A stretch of DNA of 64,000 bases from Paenibacillus pini JCM 16418 (GCF_000576305.1 NZ_BAVZ01000006.1:1-64000); one strand, 5' to 3'; positions 1-11,822 are shown, counted from the first letter of the stretch. Made by a program: numbers and translations. The notes: generated from the sequence alone by a model not told the origin.

Positions 1-120
1 CCAGAAGGCATGAACCAAAACACTTCGCTTTTCGACTTTACAAGTAAAGTCGTTACTCACTCGTTGTTCAGTTTTCAAAGATCAATTTCTCTTTCGTTGT
101 CGCTTTTTTTATCTCAGCGG
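1..120 (-). other. Leader of an rRNA operon (16S rRNA expected beyond the left edge)
   Basis: Read on the minus strand, this stretch has the motif TTGATCTTTGAAAACTGAAC, a form common in the leaders and spacers of Bacillales rRNA operons. It follows two strong promoters and contains no ORF. In Bacillus subtilis an rRNA operon also lies immediately downstream of gyrA. The 16S gene itself is not in the window, so this is an inference from the leader and the position. Confidence 0.6.
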
Positions 121-130
121 CAACTTTTAT

Positions 131-159
131 AATATATCATGTCTGACTCAGTAATGCAA
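131..159 (-). promoter_or_regulatory. Sigma-A-type promoter, proximal rRNA promoter
   Basis: On the minus strand there is TTGCAT, a 17-base spacer and TATATT. It is the second of two tandem promoters reading out of the left edge, an arrangement typical of rRNA operons. Confidence 0.6.
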
Positions 160-229
160 GCTTTTTTTTAATTTCTTTTTTATCAAAAGCTGTGGTTACT
201 AATTGTTTGCCTCAGAAGCGGCAAGAAAT

Positions 230-259
230 AATATACCACAGCTTTTGTTTATAGGTCAA
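230..259 (-). promoter_or_regulatory. Sigma-A-type promoter, distal rRNA promoter
   Basis: On the minus strand there is TTGACC, an 18-base spacer and TATATT, about 100 bases upstream of the proximal promoter and directly after the HD-GYP gene. It would give the rRNA operon a tandem promoter pair independent of that gene. Confidence 0.55.
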
Positions 260-262
260 CTC

Positions 263-1357
263 TTATTTTGTAGAAAGTACTTCTTCTATATACAACTGCC
301 TTTGCTGCGTTAAATTTACGATCTCTCCACTTACAGAAACCATTGGACGCGTTGGATGATCTCTATCCGTAAAAACAATTTCTCCAATTTGCTCATTGCT
401 TAAGCGCACGATCATACCATTATGAAATTCAGTTACTTTATTAATAAAGGTTTGAACGATTGATGGATCTAATTTACCGAATGCTTCCGAATGGATTTGT
501 TCCAATACCATATAAGGTGATTGTGATTTGCGATACAACCGATTAAGAGTCATGGCATGAAATATATCTACAATACCAACAATTTTGGCATAGACATGAA
601 TCTTGCTTCCATCCAAGTGTAGCGGATAACCAGAACCATCTACCTTTTCATGATGCTGAAGTGCGGCAAGACGAACTCCCTCATTAATCGCTGTCACATT
701 CTTAAGAATCTGGTAACCATATGTAGTATGTCTGCGCATTTCCTCAATTTCAGACGCTGTAAGCGGCTGTGGCTTGTATAGAATCGTTGGATCAATCTTC
801 GCGTTACCAAGATCATGGAAGAGTCCTGCAAACGCAGCCTGCATCCAGTCTTTTTGAGGAAGACCAATCCATTTAGCCAATTGATAAGAGGATAGCGCAC
901 AAAGTACTGAATTGTGGTAAATATAATCGTGTTCATTCATAGAACGTGGAGAAAACATAAGCAAGTTGTAATCTTTTATATGATAGATCATAGTATCAAG
1001 CTGATTACGAAGCTCGTATATAGGCAGATCTGCGGCAATAGCAGCTTGCTGCGCGCTCTTAATCAAAATAATCATTTTGTCATACTCATCATGAAGCGTA
1101 GAATATGTACTTACGATCTCTTGAGTAGGAGCAACCGAAGAATCAAGCTCCACCTTTTTTTTAGAAAATACAGCCTTTGATCCCTCTGGTAAAGAGTTGT
1201 CAATATCCACGGATTGCACCATAAAAGCGCGCAAGATATCCAAATCTCTGGGCAATAGTACCGTTCCCTTGTGTAGAAGTACCCCTCCGAGTGGGGTATG
1301 CACGTCTTTAGACAACTTAATGCCTGGTTTTACTTCCAAAATTGATAAGCTGGCCAT
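263..1357 (-). CDS. HD-GYP domain protein (putative cyclic-di-GMP phosphodiesterase)
   Basis: The protein has about 364 residues. The C-terminal half carries the HD signature (FHDLGNAKID, near residue 180) and the HD-GYP hallmark HHEKVDGSGYP near residue 240, so the metal ligands of the family are present. HD-GYP proteins hydrolyse cyclic di-GMP; substrate and activity here are inferred. The N-terminal 130 residues have no domain I recognise, and there is no membrane segment, so it should be cytosolic. The start chosen is the ATG preceding ASLSILEV, which has a GAGAGG ribosome site; an upstream GTG/ATG extension is less likely. It lies between gyrA and an rRNA operon, all on one strand. Confidence 0.85.
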   Translation of the reverse strand: MASLSILEVKPGIKLSKDVHTPLGGVLLHKGTVLLPRDLDILRAFMVQSVDIDNSLPEGSKAVFSKKKVELDSSVAPTQEIVSTYSTLHDEYDKMIILIKSAQQAAIAADLPIYELRNQLDTMIYHIKDYNLLMFSPRSMNEHDYIYHNSVLCALSSYQLAKWIGLPQKDWMQAAFAGLFHDLGNAKIDPTILYKPQPLTASEIEEMRRHTTYGYQILKNVTAINEGVRLAALQHHEKVDGSGYPLHLDGSKIHVYAKIVGIVDIFHAMTLNRLYRKSQSPYMVLEQIHSEAFGKLDPSIVQTFINKVTEFHNGMIVRLSNEQIGEIVFTDRDHPTRPMVSVSGEIVNLTQQRQLYIEEVLSTK

Positions 1358-1435
1358 AGCATATACCTCTCTCAATGTCGCCCTTATTGGCAATATACCC
1401 CATTATATTACTTATCATGTACCTGTACAATCTAT

Positions 1436-1480
1436 AAAAAAGAGTACAGTCCCCTTGTTCAGGAAACCATACTCTTTTCT
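1436..1480 (-). terminator. Rho-independent terminator after gyrA
   Basis: Arms AAAAGAGTA and TACTCTTTT flank a loop of about 20 bases, followed on the minus strand by a T run. It separates gyrA from the HD-GYP gene. Confidence 0.6.
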
Positions 1481-1515
1481 TTATATAACATCAGCCTAGC
1501 TAAATGAGCTTCGAT

Positions 1516-4089
1516 CTAATTCTCTTCAGAATCCATCTCTGACGTTTGCTCTGGTCCATCTTCGCTCACTACTGGTGTTACTTCATCCTCCGATGACAAG
1601 CTGTTCTCTTCGCCTTCTACGGGCTCAAAATCAGCATCCATGATATCTTCCATCGTTTCAGGATCCTCACTCTTATCTGCAATACATACCGTACCAACAG
1701 AATCGTCATCGCGGATATTAATTAATTTCACACCCTGCGTATAACGACCCATGGTTGAGATTCCTTCCATGCTTGTACGGATCAATGTACCACTAGAGGT
1801 AATAATCATTAGATCTTCCTCGATCTTAACAATCTTCAGAGCCACTACTGGACCATTCTTATCCGTTACATTAATGGTCTTGATTCCCTTACCACCACGA
1901 GTCTGAGAACGATAGTCGCTGGCTGGTGTCCGTTTACCATACCCCTTAGATGTAACAATCAGTACATCGAGGTCTTGATCCACAACATCCATACCAATAA
2001 CTTCATCATTATCGTCCAAGTTAATTCCCTTCACACCCGTTGCGCCGCGTCCCATGGAGCGAACATCATTCTCGGAGAAGCGAATGGACATGCCTTGAGC
2101 TGTGCCCATAATCATTTCCTGCTTCCCTTCGGTCAGCTTCACTTCAATTAGGGAATCATCTTCACGCAGGTTAATAGCAATGAGTCCACCCTTACGGATA
2201 TTAATATAATCCTCAAGTGGTGTCTTCTTCACAATCCCTTTACGAGTAGCGAATAATAGATATTTATCACTTTCGAATTCCTGCACTGGAATTACAGCAT
2301 AAACGGTTTCTCCCTGTTCAATCTGAATCAGGTTGATAATAGCCGTTCCTCTTGCTGTTCGGCCTAATTCAGGAATCTCATATGCTTTTAGCTTGTACAC
2401 CTTACCCTTATCCGTAAAGAAGAGTAGATAGTGGTGTGAGTTGGATACAAACAGGTGCTTCACGAAGTCCTGATCTTTGGTGTCCATACCAACAACGCCA
2501 CGGCCTCCCCGCTTCTGACTGCGGTAGGTGTTAGCTGGCAAACGCTTAATGTAGCCAGTATGCGTGATGGTAATGACAACTTCTTCGCGCGGAATCAGGT
2601 CTTCATCGAGAATACTCTCTTCTCCAACCGTAATTTCTGTACGGCGATCGTCTGAAAAACGTTCCTTAATGTCTTGAAGTTCTGCGCTAATAATATCCAA
2701 TACAAGTCCTTCATTAGCCAAAATTTCACGGTATTCAGCAATCTTAAGCATGATTTCTGCATACTCATTCTCAATTTTATCCCGCTCAAGTCCTGTCAGA
2801 CGTTGCAGACGCATTTCAAGAATAGCTTGTGTCTGTTCTGCACTTAGACCAAAGCGTTCAATTAGCTTCTCACGTGCAATGTCTGTTGTTTGAGATGAAC
2901 GGATCAAAGTGATAACTTCATCCAAATGATCCAAGGCGATGCGCAATCCTTCGAGGATATGAGCGCGAGCTTCGGCTTTTTTCAAATCAAAAATAGTTCG
3001 ACGACGGATGACCTCGATTTGATGCTGCAGATAATGATACAAGATGTCACGCAGACTAAGAGTCTTCGGCTCGTTGTTCACAATCGCTAGCATATTAATA
3101 CCGAAAGTAGATTGCAATGCGGTATGTTTATATAAATTATTAAGCAGGACGTTTGGATTCACATCACGTCTTAGCTCAATTACAATACGCATACCATTTC
3201 TGTCTGACTCATCACGAAGATCTGTAATACCTTCAATTCGCTTGTCACGTACAAGTTCGGCAATCTTCTCTACCAAACGAGCTTTGTTGACCTGATAAGG
3301 CAGCTCATGAACGATAATTTTTGCTTTATTATTGACTTCTTCAATGGTTGCCTTGGCACGCATCGTAACCGATCCACGACCCGTTTCATAGGCTTGACGG
3401 ATGCCATGACGTCCCAGAATATAGCCTGACGTAGGGAAATCCGGCCCTTGAATAAACTCCATTAATTCCATAGGTGTAATATCAGGATTCTTGATCATTG
3501 CCTGAACGCCGTCGATGACTTCTCCCAAATTATGTGGTGGAATGTTTGTCGCCATACCTACCGCAATTCCCGAGACCCCGTTAACGAGTAAGTTCGGATA
3601 ACGTGCAGGTAATACAACAGGTTCCATTTCTTCTCCATCATAATTTTCTGCAAAATCGATGGTTTCTTTATTAATGTCACGAAGCATCTCCATAGCTATC
3701 TTAGAAAGACGTGCTTCAGTATAACGCATTGCTGCCGGCGCATCACCATCAATGGAACCAAAGTTACCATGTCCGTCTACGAGCATATAACGCATAGAGA
3801 AATCTTGTGCCATCCGGACCATCGTTTCATAGGCAGGACCATCACCGTGAGGGTGGAACTTACCGATTACTTCTCCAACGATTCTCGCTGACTTCTTAAA
3901 AGGTTTATCCGGAGACATTCCCAGTTCCGACATCGCGTACAGTACGCGCCGGTGCACCGGTTTAAGTCCATCCCGCACATCGGGTAAAGCACGACTAATG
4001 ATAATACTCATTGCGTAATCCATAAAGGACTCACGCATTTCAAGTCCAATATCCCGATCCTTAATTTGCGAATTATTTTCTTCCGCCAT
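1516..4089 (-). CDS. gyrA: DNA gyrase subunit A
   Basis: This is the breakage-reunion subunit of gyrase, which introduces negative supercoils with GyrB. The protein has 857 residues, slightly longer than the B. subtilis protein. The catalytic tyrosine is Tyr123 in AAMRYTEAR, and the C-terminal half holds the DNA-wrapping blades with the GyrA-box QKRGGRG. The C-terminus is an acidic Glu/Asp/Ser-rich tail. The start was placed at MAEENN, 6 bases after AGGAGG; an upstream in-frame ATG would add ten residues overlapping that site. Oddity: the quinolone-determining region reads [10 protein letters not shown], with Gly84-Pro85-Ala86 where most bacteria have Ser-Ala-Val. The reading frame is intact. 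Confidence 0.98.
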   Translation of the reverse strand: MAEENNSQIKDRDIGLEMRESFMDYAMSIIISRALPDVRDGLKPVHRRVLYAMSELGMSPDKPFKKSARIVGEVIGKFHPHGDGPAYETMVRMAQDFSMRYMLVDGHGNFGSIDGDAPAAMRYTEARLSKIAMEMLRDINKETIDFAENYDGEEMEPVVLPARYPNLLVNGVSGIAVGMATNIPPHNLGEVIDGVQAMIKNPDITPMELMEFIQGPDFPTSGYILGRHGIRQAYETGRGSVTMRAKATIEEVNNKAKIIVHELPYQVNKARLVEKIAELVRDKRIEGITDLRDESDRNGMRIVIELRRDVNPNVLLNNLYKHTALQSTFGINMLAIVNNEPKTLSLRDILYHYLQHQIEVIRRRTIFDLKKAEARAHILEGLRIALDHLDEVITLIRSSQTTDIAREKLIERFGLSAEQTQAILEMRLQRLTGLERDKIENEYAEIMLKIAEYREILANEGLVLDIISAELQDIKERFSDDRRTEITVGEESILDEDLIPREEVVITITHTGYIKRLPANTYRSQKRGGRGVVGMDTKDQDFVKHLFVSNSHHYLLFFTDKGKVYKLKAYEIPELGRTARGTAIINLIQIEQGETVYAVIPVQEFESDKYLLFATRKGIVKKTPLEDYINIRKGGLIAINLREDDSLIEVKLTEGKQEMIMGTAQGMSIRFSENDVRSMGRGATGVKGINLDDNDEVIGMDVVDQDLDVLIVTSKGYGKRTPASDYRSQTRGGKGIKTINVTDKNGPVVALKIVKIEEDLMIITSSGTLIRTSMEGISTMGRYTQGVKLINIRDDDSVGTVCIADKSEDPETMEDIMDADFEPVEGEENSLSSEDEVTPVVSEDGPEQTSEMDSEEN

Positions 4090-4147
4090 GGTGGACCTCC
4101 TCCATCTTCTCTCAACCACTTACCATCTATGGAAGCAGAACGGATTC

Positions 4148-4179
4148 GCTGATCTCTCTAGTTTGAACCAGAGATCAGC
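4148..4179. repeat. Inverted repeat in the gyrA leader
   Basis: Ten-base perfect arms GCTGATCTCT and AGAGATCAGC flank a 12-base loop. It lies between the gyrA promoter and the gyrA start, so it would form a hairpin in the 5' untranslated RNA. No T run follows on the minus strand, so it is not an obvious terminator. Function unknown. Confidence 0.4.
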
Positions 4180-4398
4180 TCCGTTAGAAATACGAATGCA
4201 AAGTATAAAACCACTAAATTTAATTATATTACTTTCACAAAAAGAGCACAATTAAACCTTGGGACATTCGATAGCGTCTTTTGCCCAATTCGTTAAAAAT
4301 AGGGATCTGCCCTGTCTCTGCAAATTCATCGACATATACTAATAGGGCATAAACTCCCTTGTCAGCACCGCCATCCTAACAAATTCCCATATCTTTAT

Positions 4399-4427
4399 AT
4401 TATAGCATTGATTTACGCCATTGTCCT
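4399..4427 (-). promoter_or_regulatory. Putative gyrA promoter
   Basis: On the minus strand there is AGGACA, a 17-base spacer and a perfect TATAAT. This would give gyrA a leader of roughly 300 bases. The remainder of the 4090-4513 gap holds no gene that I can see. Confidence 0.45.
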
Positions 4428-4513
4428 AAGTTTTACACCTTCCTGCTAAGATTTAAAGGGTTAATTTAAGAGAATGTTTTGAATCAAGAACACAATAGAA
4501 AGGATGAGATTTC

Positions 4514-5368
4514 TTGGCCATTCAGCGTATTTCCAGCAAATGGGCTAAAACAAAAGTTCTCTTACGTAGCCAACAGGTCTCAGCATTTATTCCCCTTACC
4601 CTTAAATACTCTCAAGATGCTTTATCCAACCTGTTAGTTGATCATACTCTAGTGTACATTAAGCCTGACAAAGGTACGTATGGGAACGGCGTAATGTGTG
4701 TTGATCGGTTCGATCAGGAAGCGGCAGTAGATTCGAGTTCTCGCAGGAGCAAACTATCACAAACTTCTCCGTACAGACTGCGTTATCAAACGGTTACAGA
4801 ATACTGCCGTACCATAGATGAACTCCACAGCCGTATCACTGCCCAAACCAAAAACAATCTTTATCTAATTCAGCAAGGTATTGTGTTACTTCAGTATCAC
4901 GGCAGATCCTTTGACCTTAGAATACTTACTCAAAAGACCCCTTATGGGACTTGGGAAACAACTGGGATTATAGGCCGCGTTGCTGCTAAAAATAAGATTG
5001 TGACCAATTATCACAATGGCGGGACTGTAGGCAAGCTAAACGAATTGCTAGCAGAGCATGCAACGCCAGCTGAAATAGCTCGTTTAGAACGAAAGCTTTA
5101 TGATCTGGGTGAATGGACAGCCCAGCAAATGCAAAAAGAGTATCCTCGTCTAAAAGAAATTGGGCTGGATATAGCACTTGACGAAAATCTATATCCATGG
5201 ATTTTGGAAGTGAATACACTTCCTGCAATTTTTCCGTTTAAAAAGTTCTTTAAAGATAAAAATGTCTATCAGCGCATCGAAAAATATGCCATTGCCTACG
5301 GCCGCTTATCACCCAAAAAAAATATTAAAGCTACAGGCAATACAAGCAAAAAAAGTGGTTCGCTGTAG
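4514..5368 (+). CDS. YheC/YheD-family spore coat-associated protein (ATP-grasp-like)
   Basis: The 284-residue protein matches the YheC/YheD family, found in endospore-formers and associated with the spore coat. The family has an ATP-grasp fold; here the conserved block VYIKPDKGTYGNG (about residues 47-59) resembles the nucleotide-binding loop, and LEVNTLPAIFPF near residue 235 resembles the metal-binding end. No signal peptide or membrane segment is seen. The C-terminus is Lys-rich. It starts with TTG after AAGGATGAG and is the only plus-strand gene among the left-arm genes, between gyrA and gyrB. The reaction is unknown; a sporulation role is inferred from the family only. Confidence 0.75.
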   Translation: MAIQRISSKWAKTKVLLRSQQVSAFIPLTLKYSQDALSNLLVDHTLVYIKPDKGTYGNGVMCVDRFDQEAAVDSSSRRSKLSQTSPYRLRYQTVTEYCRTIDELHSRITAQTKNNLYLIQQGIVLLQYHGRSFDLRILTQKTPYGTWETTGIIGRVAAKNKIVTNYHNGGTVGKLNELLAEHATPAEIARLERKLYDLGEWTAQQMQKEYPRLKEIGLDIALDENLYPWILEVNTLPAIFPFKKFFKDKNVYQRIEKYAIAYGRLSPKKNIKATGNTSKKSGSL

Positions 5369-5390
5369 TCTTATGTATATTTCATTAAAA

Positions 5391-5420
5391 AAGAAGGTGC
5401 CATAAGGCACCTTCTTCTAT
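5391..5420. terminator. Bidirectional terminator between yheC/D-like gene and gyrB
   Basis: AGAAGGTGCC-ATAA-GGCACCTTCT is a perfect ten-base hairpin with an A run on one side and T-rich sequence on the other. It serves two convergent genes. Confidence 0.8.
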
Positions 5421-5458
5421 AATTTCCATGTTGTGGTTTACGTAACCTATCTCAACCA

Positions 5459-7370
<1,912 letters not shown>

Positions 7371-7433
7371 GCCGTCACCTACTTCTATATATTCTTCATC
7401 TGCTGATTTTGAATAAATTTATGGGTCATACAT

Positions 7434-7685
7434 TTATGCGTTAGCAAAAAATACATTTGCCCGTTTCTTAAGGGTTGTTGAGGAAATGGGGGAGTAATAC
7501 ACTGTGCTTTTGGTCACGACGATGGATTTTGCTTCCTCTTCGCCGATCGTTTCCACGTTTTTTTCCTGACGAGCGTGGGTGACAAACTGCTTAGATATTT
7601 TCGAGGACTTCTCAATCGATATATCAAAAATTGCGACCAACTCCGCGGAACGGATGATTTTCTCCCCGCCTAAATGAATATACAT
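7434..7685 (-). CDS. remB: Extracellular matrix regulator RemB (DUF370 family)
   Basis: The 83-residue protein begins MYIHLGGEKII and matches RemB (B. subtilis YaaB), a small DUF370-family protein related to RemA, a DNA-binding activator of biofilm matrix genes. It lies between recF and gyrB in the order typical of Bacillales, 14 bases downstream of recF, so it is probably co-transcribed. It contains no enzymatic motif or membrane segment. Confidence 0.88.
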   Translation of the reverse strand: MYIHLGGEKIIRSAELVAIFDISIEKSSKISKQFVTHARQEKNVETIGEEEAKSIVVTKSTVYYSPISSTTLKKRANVFFANA

Positions 7686-7699
7686 ACATTCCTCACTTC

Positions 7700-8812
7700 C
7701 TAAGATCCAACCTGTCCTTCATGGACACGAAAAATGCTGGCGTTCTTCAATTTATCCGCATTCAGGCTCTCGATACCTGTTGCTGTAATAAAGGTTTGAA
7801 CCCTGCTCTGAAACGTTTCAATGAGCTGTGTCTGACGATAGGGATCAAGCTCAGACAGCACATCATCAAGCAGCAGAACTGGATATTCCCCAATCTCTTC
7901 TTGGATAAGTTCAATTTCAGCCAGTTTAAGGGACAGCGCGGTCGTTCGCTGCTGTCCCTGCGATCCGTAGGTATGCACTTCTTTGCCATTAATGTAAAAG
8001 GCCAAATCGTCACGATGCGGCCCTGCAAGTGTCATGCCTCTACGTAATTCCTGCTCTCTCATTTGTGATAACTTTATCATAAATTGATCAAAAAGATAAG
8101 CTTCATCTTCCTCTTCCGTATCTCCGAACGAAGGAAGGTAGACAAGTTCAAGTGCTTCAGAGCCATTTGTAATGCCGGAATGGATGGTTTCTGCCCAGCG
8201 TTGTAGCTTTATTATAAATTGTTTCCTCTTTTTTATAATTTTAACACCATGCTCAACTAACTGTTGATCCCACACCTCAAGCATCCCGGGCTCTCCATTG
8301 TCTTTGCCCCACATTTGCTTCAGCAGATTGTTGCGCTGATGAAGCACCTTTTGATATTGCTGTAGGTGAAATAGGTAACCAGGCTGCACCTGGCCGATTT
8401 CCATATCAAGAAACCTGCGCCGCACCCCAGGCGTTCCTTTCACAATCTCCAAATCTTCCGGTGCAAACATAACGACATTTAGCGAGCCAATGAAATTACT
8501 GAGTTTACGCTGCTCAAGTCCATTAATCTTCGCTTTCTTTCCCTGAGGGGACAACGTTAAATCTAGTTTGAGAGGTCCATACTTCTTCTCTACGCTAGCA
8601 GAGATATGGGCGCTCTCCCCCTGGAATGAGATCAGTTCACGGTCCTTGGAGGTCCGGTGACTCTTCGTCAATGCCAATACAAAAATAGCTTCAAGCAAGT
8701 TTGTCTTTCCTTGGGCATTCTGACCGATCAGAAGGTTCACATCTCCAAAGGAGTCGAGCTGAAGCTGCTCATAATTTCGATAATGTTGCAAGCTTATGTT
8801 ATTAACAAACAC
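7700..8812 (-). CDS. recF: DNA replication/repair ATPase RecF
   Basis: RecF is an SMC-like ATPase that helps load RecA at gaps and stalled forks. The 370-residue protein has Walker A GQNAQGKT near residues 30-37, the ABC-type signature GSQGQQRT near 285, and Walker B PVLLLDDVLSELD near 315-327. Length and motifs are as expected for the family. It lies between the S4-domain gene and remB, in the classical dnaA-dnaN-recF-gyrB cluster. Confidence 0.97.
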   Translation of the reverse strand: MFVNNISLQHYRNYEQLQLDSFGDVNLLIGQNAQGKTNLLEAIFVLALTKSHRTSKDRELISFQGESAHISASVEKKYGPLKLDLTLSPQGKKAKINGLEQRKLSNFIGSLNVVMFAPEDLEIVKGTPGVRRRFLDMEIGQVQPGYLFHLQQYQKVLHQRNNLLKQMWGKDNGEPGMLEVWDQQLVEHGVKIIKKRKQFIIKLQRWAETIHSGITNGSEALELVYLPSFGDTEEEDEAYLFDQFMIKLSQMREQELRRGMTLAGPHRDDLAFYINGKEVHTYGSQGQQRTTALSLKLAEIELIQEEIGEYPVLLLDDVLSELDPYRQTQLIETFQSRVQTFITATGIESLNADKLKNASIFRVHEGQVGS

Positions 8813-8873
8813 ATCCGGTCCTCCTCTTCTTGCGCTTAGCTATTTTGGGATCGCCGGCTTTTAGAGGAGTGGA

Positions 8874-9095
8874 CTAAGCCTGCGGTGCAACAACCGTAAA
8901 CTCGCCGTTATCTGTGACTGTTACTTTATCCCCATGATATAACTTGCGTCCGCGGCGTTCTTCCGGTTCTCCATTTACAAATACAATCCCCTCTTGTAAA
9001 AGAGCTTTGGCCATTCCGCCTGTGGATACACAATTTGCGAGTTTCAAAAACTGGTCCAGCTTGATATACACAGTGTGGATAACAATTTCATTCAT
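8874..9095 (-). CDS. yaaA: S4-domain RNA-binding protein (YaaA type)
   Basis: The 73-residue protein consists of a single S4 RNA-binding domain (DQFLKLANCVSTGGMAKALLQ then VFVNGEPEERRGRKL). It corresponds to YaaA in the B. subtilis dnaN-yaaA-recF order and is thought to act in ribosome assembly. It lies 37 bases downstream of dnaN on the same strand. Confidence 0.92.
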   Translation of the reverse strand: MNEIVIHTVYIKLDQFLKLANCVSTGGMAKALLQEGIVFVNGEPEERRGRKLYHGDKVTVTDNGEFTVVAPQA

Positions 9096-9132
9096 GTTTT
9101 ATAATCCCTTTCTTATACCCTGTGAATAAGTT

Positions 9133-10275
9133 TTAGTTAGTTGTCCGATACGGCAGAATGACATACAGACTCTGGCTATCGTCCACTGGTTTTAAAATAA
9201 TAGGACTCATTATACCAGTAAAAGCAATCATTAGCTGTTCGCTCTCCACCACTTTGAGTACATCGAGCATATATTTTGAGTTAAAAGATATGCGCAGCGG
9301 CTCCCCTTTGAAGTCAATTACATTAAGTTCTTCACGTACTTTACCAAGTTCAGATGAGCTGGAGGAAATCTCAATCCCGCCATCTTCCAAGGTTTGCAGA
9401 CGCACAATGTTTGTTTTTTCTTCGCGAGACAGCAAATAAGCGCGATCTATGGATTCACTTAATTTTTTTGTATCTAAAATTAGTTCTGTTTTGTAGTTTG
9501 TTGGAATAATTCTAGAAGTATCCGGATAGATTCCGTCCAGAATACGTGAATAAAACAGAACGCGGTCGATTTTGAAAAGCACTTGGTTGTCGGCTACGAC
9601 GATATCAACGAGGGTGTTCTGATCAGGAACAATTTTGCTTAGTTCACTTAGTGTTTTACCCGCAATAACAATATTGCTGAATTTTACGTCTGAGGATCCC
9701 TCAAGATTTGCGCTGCGTGTAGCCAGCCTATGGCGATCTGTTGCGGTGAATTTGAGCTGATTATCCTCTAGGTTCCAGAGTACGCCTGTAAGAATAGGTG
9801 TGGTTTCATGAGTCGAAATTGAGAAACCCGTTTGTCTAATCATATTCTTCAGCAGTACGCCAGGCAATGAAATGGTCTGATTACCATCGATTTCAGGAAG
9901 AACGGGAAATTCCTCTGGATCAAGTCCAACGATTTGAATTTCGGTTGCACCTGAGGAAATAAAGGTCTGAAAATTCTCTTTGACCTCCATTTGGATATCT
10001 TGCGAAGGTAATTTTTTAATAATTTCAACAAAGAATTTAGCAGGAAGAACAACGCTTCCCGGCTGTTCAACTTGGACAATTGTACGATTATCATCCTCAA
10101 TCGGAATAAATGATTGGATCGATATATCGGTATCACTTGCAGTTAATGTCAAACCTTGATGATTTACATCCAGTTTAATGCCACCAAGGATTGGAATTGT
10201 TGTACGGCTGGATATGGCTTTGGATACATGTTGAATAGACTCATTGAGAACATTTTTAAGAATGTTGATCTTCAT
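9133..10275 (-). CDS. dnaN: DNA polymerase III beta subunit (sliding clamp)
   Basis: DnaN forms the dimeric ring that tethers polymerase III to DNA. The protein has 380 residues, the usual length, with three clamp repeats. The N-terminus is MKINILKNVLNESIQHV and the C-terminus carries the conserved segment MSPIILKP before YVILPYRT. The reading frame is intact. It is separated from dnaA by about 200 bases containing DnaA boxes and the predicted unwinding element, so its expression may come partly from that region and partly from dnaA read-through. Confidence 0.98.
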   Translation of the reverse strand: MKINILKNVLNESIQHVSKAISSRTTIPILGGIKLDVNHQGLTLTASDTDISIQSFIPIEDDNRTIVQVEQPGSVVLPAKFFVEIIKKLPSQDIQMEVKENFQTFISSGATEIQIVGLDPEEFPVLPEIDGNQTISLPGVLLKNMIRQTGFSISTHETTPILTGVLWNLEDNQLKFTATDRHRLATRSANLEGSSDVKFSNIVIAGKTLSELSKIVPDQNTLVDIVVADNQVLFKIDRVLFYSRILDGIYPDTSRIIPTNYKTELILDTKKLSESIDRAYLLSREEKTNIVRLQTLEDGGIEISSSSSELGKVREELNVIDFKGEPLRISFNSKYMLDVLKVVESEQLMIAFTGIMSPIILKPVDDSQSLYVILPYRTTN

Positions 10276-10349
10276 AACTTCACTCCTAGCAGGAAATTTG
10301 GCTTTTGCATCAGGGTCAATTTCGAGAGGCTGTTGCCGGGGTCTTTGTA

Positions 10350-10470
10350 TGGATAATCTTTATATATTTATATAGTAATAGTAGTAGGGGCACTGAATAT
10401 GTGGATAACCCCCACAAACCACATAAAATTAAGCCTATCCACATGTGTATAGATTGTGCATAGGCTTTGA
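10350..10470 (-). other. oriC: oriC, downstream half: DnaA boxes, DnaA-trios and AT-rich unwinding element
   Basis: Between dnaA and dnaN, read on the minus strand, there is a DnaA box TTATCCACA (10400-10408), a short GC-rich step, the triplet series TACTACTATTACTA (about 10373-10387, DnaA-trio type) and then an AT-only stretch (10356-10374). Further DnaA-box-like sites are CTATCCACA (10435-10443, plus orientation) and CTATACACA (10444-10452, minus). Box, GC step, trios and AT tract in this order match the basal unwinding system described for B. subtilis, so strand opening is expected here. Confidence 0.85.
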
Positions 10471-10476
10471 ACTTGT

Positions 10477-11822
10477 TCAGGTTGGATTTTTGATTTTTTC
10501 CGTGATGCTATTGACCACTTTAAACAGATCCTGGTCGACTTTTAGAGACTTGGTTATTTTATCATGCGCATGAATGACCGTAGTATGGTCTCTTCCGCCG
10601 AATGCTTCACCAATTTTAGGGAGGGAGAAGTCGGTTAACTCACGAGAGAGATACATGGCAATCTGCCTGGGAAAAGCGACAGCCTTTGTACGTTTGCGAG
10701 CTTTAAAGTCCTCCATACGCAAGTTGTAGTATTCCCCAACCTTTTGCTGAATGTCTTGAATAGTAATCATTCTCGGCCGACTGGACGGGATGATATCCTT
10801 CAGTGCTTCGGCTGCCAGATGCGTAGTCACATCTTGATTTGTAAGGGAAGAATAGGCGACAACGCGAATCAGCGCGCTTCTAGCTCGCGAATGTTGGTGT
10901 CAATTTGATTGGCAATGTACATCATAGCTTCATTAGGAATATCAAGGTTCTCCGCGCGAGCCTTTTTACGCAAAATGGCAATTCGTGTCTCTAGATCTGG
11001 AGGCTGAATATCTGTAATTAGACCCCATTCAAATCTTGAACGCAAACGATCTTCCAATGTCGGAATTTCCTTAGGTGGTCGATCGCTTGAAATAATAATC
11101 TGTTTTTGTTCCTCGTGAAGTGCATTAAACGTATGGAAAAATTCTTCTTGTGTTGACTCTTTACCCGCCAAAAACTGAATATCGTCAATGAGCAGAATGT
11201 CGACGTTGCGATATTTGTTGCGGAAACTCTCAGCACGGTTGTCGCGAATCGAGTTAATGAACTCATTGGTAAATTTCTCGGAAGAAATGTAAACGACGCG
11301 GCTAGCGGGATTGTGTTCCAAAATATAATGTCCAATGGCGTGCATTAGGTGAGTTTTCCCCAGTCCAACGCCCCCATATAAAAATAATGGATTATATGCT
11401 TTAGCCGGTGCTTCTGCGACCGCAAGCGATGCAGCATGCGCAAAACGGTTGCCTGATCCGATGACAAAAGTATCGAATGTGTACTTGGGATTCAGCATAT
11501 GAGTTAATGCTTCTTCATGGGTCACTTGAGGCTGTGGAGCTGGCTGCTGAGGAACAAATTCCGCAGGTTTGTTCTCTTCGATGACGAATTTGACATCAAC
11601 CTGCTTGCCCATCACTTCGTAAATCGTGGAACTTACTAATTTGGTATAGCGGCTTTCGAGCCATTCCACGGCAAAAGTGGTAGGGGCTGATATCACAATA
11701 GAGTGATCACTCAATTGGAGCGCCTTTGTAGCCTTAAACCAGGTGTCGTAACTTGGCTTACTGAGCTTGGTATGAATTATAGATAGAATTTGCTGCCATA
11801 GTTCGGAAGTATGGCTGTCCAC
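10477..11822 (-). CDS. dnaA: Chromosomal replication initiator DnaA (one apparent frameshift)
   Basis: DnaA binds oriC and opens it in an ATP-dependent way. Domain I covers about residues 1-80. Domain III has Walker [10 protein letters not shown] near residue 150 and Walker [10 protein letters not shown]. Domain IV carries the DNA-binding signature [15 protein letters not shown] near the C-terminus. The frame breaks near 10877: NIRELE runs into a stop unless one base is restored (GCGC to GGCGC on the coding strand), after which it continues as [11 protein letters not shown]. The reconstructed length is 448 residues, as expected. The start is GTG after AAAGGAGTGACA. The defect is almost certainly a sequence error, because the gene is essential. 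Confidence 0.96.
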
